NCBI GenBank assembly: GCA_030600135.1 | Contig: JAUVMS010000171.1 | Span: 1-7,135, forward strand | Origin: Hyphomicrobiales bacterium | GTDB taxonomy: Bacteria; Pseudomonadota; Alphaproteobacteria; Rhizobiales; JAUVMS01 | Direction of reading: 5' to 3' | Length of the DNA stretch: 7,135 nucleotides | Part shown: piece by piece, positions 1-3,544 of the stretch | Numbering within the stretch: the stretch's first letter is position 1 | Layout: every line of letters starts with the position of its first letter | Made by a program: the position numbers and the translations under genes | Notes under the pieces: model-generated | The model's input: only the letters and a program-made list of their open reading frames with translations | Databases searched by the model: none | Told to the model about the DNA's origin: nothing

Positions 1-86
1 ACGGTAAGATCGCCGAAGACGAGCTGCCGCGTCGAATGAAGCACTGGATGAAGCGACACGGTGGCGACGACACCAAGCAGGAGTAG
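1..86 (+). CDS. C-terminal end of a probable EF-hand domain protein (partial)
   Basis: Only the last 27 codons are present, read from base 3 and ending at the TAG at 84-86; the rest lies left of the window. The visible peptide begins GKIAEDELP. This matches the second half of an EF-hand calcium-binding loop: Gly at loop position 6, Ile at position 8 and the bidentate Glu at position 12, followed by Leu. The remainder is a hydrophilic tail rich in Lys, Arg, His and Asp. The EF-hand call is an inference from nine residues; the first half of the loop cannot be seen. Short periplasmic EF-hand proteins occur beside ECF sigma/metal-sensor cassettes in alphaproteobacteria, which would fit the next genes. 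A chance resemblance is possible. Confidence 0.5.
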   Translation, partial: GKIAEDELPRRMKHWMKRHGGDDTKQE

Positions 87-95
87 TTGGGCCGC

Positions 96-150
96 GGCTC
101 CATCCACCGTCCCGCGTTGTGCTTGGAGGCAATGTTTGGCGGATGGAGCC
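96..150 (+). repeat. 10-bp perfect inverted repeat upstream of the sigma gene
   Basis: GGCTCCATCC (96-105) and its exact reverse complement GGATGGAGCC (141-150) enclose a 35-nt loop that contains a GGAGG (125-129). No run of T follows, so it is not a classical intrinsic terminator. The right arm contains the in-frame ATG at 143, so a folded mRNA would hide that possible start of the sigma gene. It could be a weak or Rho-assisted terminator for the upstream gene or a translational control element. Its function is inferred only. Confidence 0.45.
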
Positions 151-190
151 CCTCCCATGGCGCAGTTTAGGCGCCCTGACTTTGCCGAGT

Positions 191-823
191 ATGGAAGGGC
201 CTCAGTTGTTGCAAGGACAAGAGGTGCCAGATGTCGCTCAATTGCCCCGCAGGCATCGTTCTGTGAGCGAGCACGACGCTATACTTCTGGCCCGAACCAG
301 CGCAGGTGACGAGGTCGCGTTTCGCACATTGGCGGGGCGCCATGGCGGCCGGGTCATCGCAATTGCACGTCGTCTGCTCGGTGACGCCCACGAGGCCGAG
401 GATGTGGCACAGGAGGCGTTGGTACGCTTGTGGCAGCGTTCAGGCGAATTGCACGTGCCGGACGGCGGTCTTGGCGCCTGGCTCTACCGAGTGGCGGCAA
501 ACCTCAGCTTGGATCGCTTGCGGCGGCGGCGGGACGGAGATCCGAGCGCGCTGGAGCAGCTCACCGTGCCGGCCGGTCAACAACGTGAGATGGCCGAAAC
601 CGAGTTGGCACGGCGCGTCAATCATGCGCTTGAGGAAGTACCAGAACGCCAACGCCTGGCGCTCGTGCTGTTTCACTACGAGGGGATGAGCATGAAAGAG
701 ACGGCAGAGGTGATGGAAACGACGCCCGATGCGATTGAATCGCTACTGGGGCGTGGGCGGCGTCAGCTGAAGGCGCAATTGAGCGACGAGTGGCGTCAGC
801 TGCTGCCTGAAATCGGAACTTAG
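191..823 (+). CDS. ECF-family RNA polymerase sigma factor
   Basis: This is a sigma-70-family regulator that would direct RNA polymerase to a stress regulon. From the ATG at 191 it is 210 residues. Region sigma-2 spans about residues 39-114, with EDVAQEALVRLW in the core-binding helix (70-81) and GAWLYRVAANLSLDRLRRR in the -10 recognition part (95-113). A variable linker follows. Region sigma-4 spans about 146-198, with VPERQRLALVL and a helix-turn-helix (about 166-193) ending GRGRRQLK. There is no sigma-3 domain and no C-terminal extension, so it is a classical two-domain ECF factor. The start is uncertain. GTG 119, ATG 143, ATG 191 and GTG 263 are all in frame, none has an ideally spaced ribosome-binding site, and family conservation begins only near residue 25. 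The next gene follows after 7 nt, as expected for a sigma/anti-sigma pair. No metal-efflux or heat-shock gene in the window identifies the regulon. Confidence 0.93.
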   Translation: MEGPQLLQGQEVPDVAQLPRRHRSVSEHDAILLARTSAGDEVAFRTLAGRHGGRVIAIARRLLGDAHEAEDVAQEALVRLWQRSGELHVPDGGLGAWLYRVAANLSLDRLRRRRDGDPSALEQLTVPAGQQREMAETELARRVNHALEEVPERQRLALVLFHYEGMSMKETAEVMETTPDAIESLLGRGRRQLKAQLSDEWRQLLPEIGT

Positions 824-830
824 GAATATT

Positions 831-1385
831 GTGCGATTGGCATATGAGATGACGAGAAAAATCCAACAAGATGCTCTGATCGAGCGATTTAAGGCTGTGC
901 TCGATGCCTACGGCGGCGATGCCGCTCGTTGGCCGGCCAACGAGCGCGCAGAATTGCTGGCGTTGCTCGAGCGCGACCCGATTGCCCGCGCAATGCACGC
1001 AGAAGCGGAAGCCGTGGATCGGACGCTGGCGGCGGCCGCGCACTATCACCCTCCGGTCGGCAAGGATTTGCTGGAGCGGGTGACGGATGGAGCATTGGCC
1101 GCAATTGCTGCTCAATCCTCTACGGCTGAGCCGGCGCCGGTGATCAGCCTTGATGAACATCGTCAGAGGCGATCGTTCGCAAGGCCTCGACACAACAATC
1201 ACTGGCAGGCCGCTGGATTGCTGGCCGCATCCTTGGTGCTCGGTGTCTACCTCGGGGCAACCGGCGTGATGGCTCCGGCCGTCGACAGCTTTACGCAGGC
1301 TGCAGGATTAACGAATTCAATCGATACGGAAACGGCCGAGCTGTCGTTTGGCGCCGAAAGCCCTCTTGAAGAGGAACTTTTATGA
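831..1385 (+). CDS. Single-pass membrane protein, putative anti-sigma factor
   Basis: The 184-residue protein has a cytoplasmic N-terminal half of about 120 residues, one membrane helix at about 125-147, and a periplasmic tail of about 35 acidic residues. The Arg/His-rich stretch before the helix (RQRRSFARPRHNNH) predicts N-in topology. The N-terminal part has LDAYGGDAARWP followed by an amphipathic helix ending LLERDPIARAMHAEAEAVDRTL. I recognise this pattern from uncharacterised alphaproteobacterial proteins encoded next to ECF sigma factors. It has no cysteine, so it lacks the HxxxCxxC zinc motif of ZAS anti-sigma factors. The role is inferred from position, topology and coupling to the sensor gene. 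The start is GTG 831, with AGGA 5 nt upstream just inside the sigma stop region. An in-frame ATG at 849 (178 residues) is the alternative but lacks a clear ribosome-binding site. Confidence 0.72.
   Translation: MRLAYEMTRKIQQDALIERFKAVLDAYGGDAARWPANERAELLALLERDPIARAMHAEAEAVDRTLAAAAHYHPPVGKDLLERVTDGALAAIAAQSSTAEPAPVISLDEHRQRRSFARPRHNNHWQAAGLLAASLVLGVYLGATGVMAPAVDSFTQAAGLTNSIDTETAELSFGAESPLEEELL
1362..1374 (+). promoter_or_regulatory. Palindrome overlapping the sensor-gene ribosome-binding site
   Basis: CCTCTT-G-AAGAGG is a perfect 6-bp inverted repeat with a one-base centre. Its right half includes the GAGG of the GAGGA ribosome-binding site (1371-1375), which lies 6 nt before the ATG at 1382. 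In RNA at least four pairs (CCTC/GAGG around TTGAA) could form and mask the site. Ribosomes finishing the upstream gene, whose stop overlaps this start, would open it. That would give translational coupling. The palindrome is seen directly; its role is inferred. Confidence 0.4.
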
Positions 1386-1888
1386 GCAACGTTACGCCAG
1401 ATTCGACCGCGGCGAAGCGCCGGACGCCCAGATGGATCTGGGTTTTGCTGATCGGCTCACTCGCCCTCAATCTACTGATCGTCGGAGCCATTGGTGGCAG
1501 CTGGGCGCGCTATCACCGCGGTTGGGGTGGGCCGTGGGGCGGCGGTTGGCATCGCTACGGTTTCATGCGCAGCCTGCCCGACGATCGGCGGGACCGCGTT
1601 CGCGTGATCATGAAACAGCATCGCGAGACATTGCGCCCACTGCGGCGCGAAGCTCATGGTGCCTGGCGGGGCGTGATAGAAGTGTTGAAGGCCGACGAGA
1701 TCGACAAGGCGAAACTGGAGCAGGCCATCGCCAGCGCTCACGAGGCCGAGACGGCGGCGCGCAAGAGATTGGTGCCAATGATACTCGAGGTTGCCGCGGT
1801 GCTCACACCCGAAGAGCGGCGACAATTCATCAAACGTTTCGAACGGCGTGGCAAACGTCGGTGGTGGCGGCGGCGCCACGACGACTGA
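1382..1888 (+). CDS. Membrane-anchored periplasmic heavy-metal sensor (Spy/CpxP-like)
   Basis: The 168-residue protein has a short basic N-terminus, one uncleaved signal-anchor helix at about 18-38, and a periplasmic helical domain. Just outside the membrane is a Gly/Trp segment with His and Arg (about 44-60), a possible metal or surface contact. The following helices carry SLPDDRRDRVRVIMKQHRETLRPLRRE (two parts, about 64-90), a paired helix to about 140, then LTPEERRQF at 141-149. That last motif is typical of CpxP/Spy/CnrX-type proteins (Metal_resist superfamily). The tail is unusually basic and aromatic (RRGKRRWWRRRHDD). Its ATG overlaps the upstream TGA as ATGA, with GAGGA 6 nt upstream, so expression is tied to the anti-sigma-like gene. 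Likely role: sense a periplasmic metal or misfolded-protein signal and pass it to the membrane anti-sigma partner. The ligand cannot be read from the sequence. Confidence 0.85.
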   Translation: MSNVTPDSTAAKRRTPRWIWVLLIGSLALNLLIVGAIGGSWARYHRGWGGPWGGGWHRYGFMRSLPDDRRDRVRVIMKQHRETLRPLRREAHGAWRGVIEVLKADEIDKAKLEQAIASAHEAETAARKRLVPMILEVAAVLTPEERRQFIKRFERRGKRRWWRRRHDD

Positions 1889-1930
1889 CATTATCCCCGA
1901 TTGTGCGGCGTCGGCCGTTGCGGACTGTTA

Positions 1931-1959
1931 AAGCGTGATCATTTTGAATGGACGCGCTT
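1931..1959 (+). repeat. Imperfect palindromic element, diverged copy of the 2042-2078 repeat
   Basis: The element is bounded by AAGCG (1931-1935) and CGCTT (1955-1959). Its inner stretch 1934-1955 aligns, in reverse-complement orientation, with 2051-2072 at 17 of 22 positions. The shared core is TGATC-n-TTTTGA-n-TGGA. Two related units in opposite orientation within 150 bp suggest a dispersed REP/BIME-like intergenic repeat family. Family membership is inferred. Confidence 0.45.
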
Positions 1960-1961
1960 CA

Positions 1962-1977
1962 GGCCGCGACTGCGGCC
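1962..1977 (+). repeat. GC-rich hairpin, 6-bp stem with tetraloop
   Basis: GGCCGC-GACT-GCGGCC is a perfect 6-bp stem with a 4-nt loop, 73 nt after the sensor-gene stop. No T-run follows. It is part of the hairpin cluster between the convergent genes and may protect or terminate the plus-strand operon mRNA. Confidence 0.5.
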
Positions 1978-1991
1978 CGGCGTGCACGCCG
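1978..1991. repeat. Perfect 14-bp palindrome
   Basis: CGGCGTGCACGCCG is fully self-complementary and directly abuts the preceding hairpin. It could be a cruciform, a protein-binding site or part of an extended stem. No known operator is recognised. Confidence 0.45.
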
Positions 1992-2004
1992 CGCCCGCGC
2001 AGCT

Positions 2005-2021
2005 ATGCGCCGCAGGCGCAT
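2005..2021 (+). terminator. GC-rich hairpin, possible weak terminator of the sigma operon
   Basis: ATGCGCC-GCA-GGCGCAT forms a perfect 7-bp stem with a 3-nt loop. The stem runs into three T residues (2021-2023), then GGCG. The short T stretch makes it at best a weak intrinsic terminator for the plus-strand operon ending at 1888. It may equally be a structural repeat. Confidence 0.35.
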
Positions 2022-2035
2022 TTGGCGTGAGCGAC

Positions 2036-2078
2036 AAAAAACTAGACCATGATTCCAATCAAAAAGATCATGGTCTAG
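2036..2078 (-). terminator. Intrinsic terminator of the histidine kinase gene
   Basis: A perfect 12-bp inverted repeat, CTAGACCATGAT (2042-2053) and ATCATGGTCTAG (2067-2078), encloses a 13-nt loop. Read on the minus strand, the stem is followed at once by six T residues (A6 at 2036-2041 on the plus strand). It starts 15 nt after the kinase stop codon. This is a textbook Rho-independent terminator for that gene. On the plus strand no T-run follows, so it is directional. Part of it also resembles the repeat at 1934-1955, so it may be a repeat element recruited as a terminator. Confidence 0.85.
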
Positions 2079-2092
2079 GATTGAACGGCGAG

Positions 2093-3319
2093 TTAGGCGA
2101 CAGCCATCAACGGAGCACCATTGGCCGAATGGCGCGCTGCCAGCGGAAGCTCAAGTGTGGCCCTCAGTTCACGAGTATTTTCGTCGTGCGAAAGTGAGAG
2201 TTCTCTGTTGCTCAAGTCCATTAGTGAGCGGGCCAGGAGCGCGGTCACCAGACCAAGATCGCCGACCGCAGCGATGTCTGCGCAAAGTGGATCGGCATGG
2301 CGTTCCAATGCGCGCCATGCTGCGCCGATTTTCTCCGCTTCGTAGCCGTGGAAATCGAGCCGCACGGAACGCTCACTCGCCGTGAGTCTAACCTCTATCG
2401 CCCCGTCCGGCGCCATTCTGCGCGACATTGCGAGCATCAGCCCGATGATGGCCTGGCGCAGTGCGTGCTGCTCAGCAACGACCTGCAAAGCGGATGCGCG
2501 CTCCAGGTCAACTTTCAGGGTGGGGGCATTGGTGTCGTTGCCAACAGCTTGAAAACAATCGTCAAGCAGTGACCCGAGATCAATGGTTTCTGCTGCGTTC
2601 GTCGCGATATCGCCGAAGCCGTTGAGAGCGACCAAGTCTTCAATGGTCTTGAGCAACCGACGACCGCTATCGCCGATATCTGCCACGTATTCCTGGTATT
2701 TTTGATGGCCGAGCGGGCCATGCAATTCGTGGTTCATGACGTCGGCAAAACCAATGACGGCGTTGAGCGGGGTTCGCAGTTCGTGGCTGACGCTTGCCAG
2801 AAGGCTCGCTTGCAGGGCGCTGCGCTGCTTGGCGAGGGCTTCGGCGTGGAGGCTGTCGTCGGCGAGCTGGGCGAGACGCTGGGCCTGTTTTTCAAGGGCC
2901 ATCCGTCGCTCCTTGAGGGCGCGCAGCTGGTCGTCTTGAATTGCATTTTCGGCGAGCGTGTCGAGCGACTGCTGGTGGGCTGACGGTCGTACACTAGCCC
3001 AAACGCTGGCGCTTCGGCCGTTTGTCACCGTCTTGCTCGGGCGCGCCAGGATCGCAACGCAAACGAAGGCCGCCGCTATTGTCGCCCAGCGCACTGCCCC
3101 GTCGAGATGCGGTACGAACGACAGCGGTGCGGCTAGGCCGACGTCCTGGGAAAGCTGAATGAACGCGCCAATGATGAAAATCGTGGCGGCGGCAGCCACG
3201 AGCGAGTGCCAAATCCAGCCTTGAATAGTCAAATCGACGCCCTGCGGGCCCTGCTGCTGCTTTGTGCCCTCAAATGCACACAGCATTCCCGCTTGGCGAA
3301 CGAGCTCCGCTCGCGCCAT
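2093..3319 (-). CDS. Membrane sensor histidine kinase with degenerate ATPase domain
   Basis: The 408-residue protein starts at the ATG at 3319, which is preceded by a purine-rich GGGGGAAGAG. A TTG at 3355 would add 12 residues. Two membrane helices (about 35-56 and 75-93) leave only a short periplasmic loop, so it probably senses within the membrane or cytoplasm. A long charged coiled coil (about 118-178) leads to the phospho-acceptor helix SVSHELRTPLNAVIGFADVM, with His179. The following segment (LHGPLGHQKYQEYVADIGDSG) resembles the PleC/DivJ/PdhS group of alphaproteobacterial kinases. The C-terminal domain (about 284-405) aligns poorly with HATPase_c. Where an N-box NLLxNA is expected it reads GLMLAM. 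The DxGxG G1 box is replaced by FHGYE. Only a G2-like GDLGL remains. It may be a phosphotransfer or phosphatase protein or be phosphorylated in trans. No response regulator is adjacent. A strong terminator follows the stop. Confidence 0.88.
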   Translation of the reverse strand: MARAELVRQAGMLCAFEGTKQQQGPQGVDLTIQGWIWHSLVAAAATIFIIGAFIQLSQDVGLAAPLSFVPHLDGAVRWATIAAAFVCVAILARPSKTVTNGRSASVWASVRPSAHQQSLDTLAENAIQDDQLRALKERRMALEKQAQRLAQLADDSLHAEALAKQRSALQASLLASVSHELRTPLNAVIGFADVMNHELHGPLGHQKYQEYVADIGDSGRRLLKTIEDLVALNGFGDIATNAAETIDLGSLLDDCFQAVGNDTNAPTLKVDLERASALQVVAEQHALRQAIIGLMLAMSRRMAPDGAIEVRLTASERSVRLDFHGYEAEKIGAAWRALERHADPLCADIAAVGDLGLVTALLARSLMDLSNRELSLSHDENTRELRATLELPLAARHSANGAPLMAVA

Positions 3320-3544
3320 CTCTTCCCCCAAAATTCTCGACGTATCGCTGCCCAATTTGCCGATCCAGCGCAGAACACGCGCCGAATCAGCAATACTATC
3401 TGAATGGATTACCCGCTGATTTGTCTATAGAAAACATTAAGCATGTCGTCCTACTGAGTATTTTGCGACTACTTTGCAACACTTGGGAAGCGGCCGCGTT
3501 ACGTAGTATTCGGCGAAGATATCGCTTGCCATTTGGCTAACCAC
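3320..3544. other. Intergenic spacer between pepN and the kinase gene
   Basis: These 225 bases separate two minus-strand genes. The stretch around 3410-3480 is noticeably more AT-rich than the flanking genes, as expected for a promoter of the kinase gene. I could not find a convincing paired -35/-10 or a hairpin plus T-run terminator for pepN. A 31-codon minus-strand reading frame inside it has no supporting evidence. Confidence 0.4.

Noticed and set aside
132..170. 12-codon leader-like frame before the sigma gene
   Set aside because: The GGAGG is only 2 nt from its ATG, too close for efficient initiation, and the peptide shows no regulatory amino-acid pattern.
618..1202. Minus-strand open frame (194 codons) across the sigma and anti-sigma genes
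   Set aside because: It crosses the junction of two convincing genes on the other strand and has no protein-like features.
1348..1938. Plus-strand open frame (196 codons) in another frame over the sensor gene
   Set aside because: Arg/Ala-rich out-of-frame translation. The competing frame has a TM helix, the LTPEERRQF motif, a good ribosome-binding site and coupling.
3420..3480. AT-rich stretch read as a sigma-70 promoter for the kinase gene
   Set aside because: A TATAGA-like -10 exists on the minus strand, but no acceptable -35 lies about 17 bases upstream, so no specific promoter is claimed.
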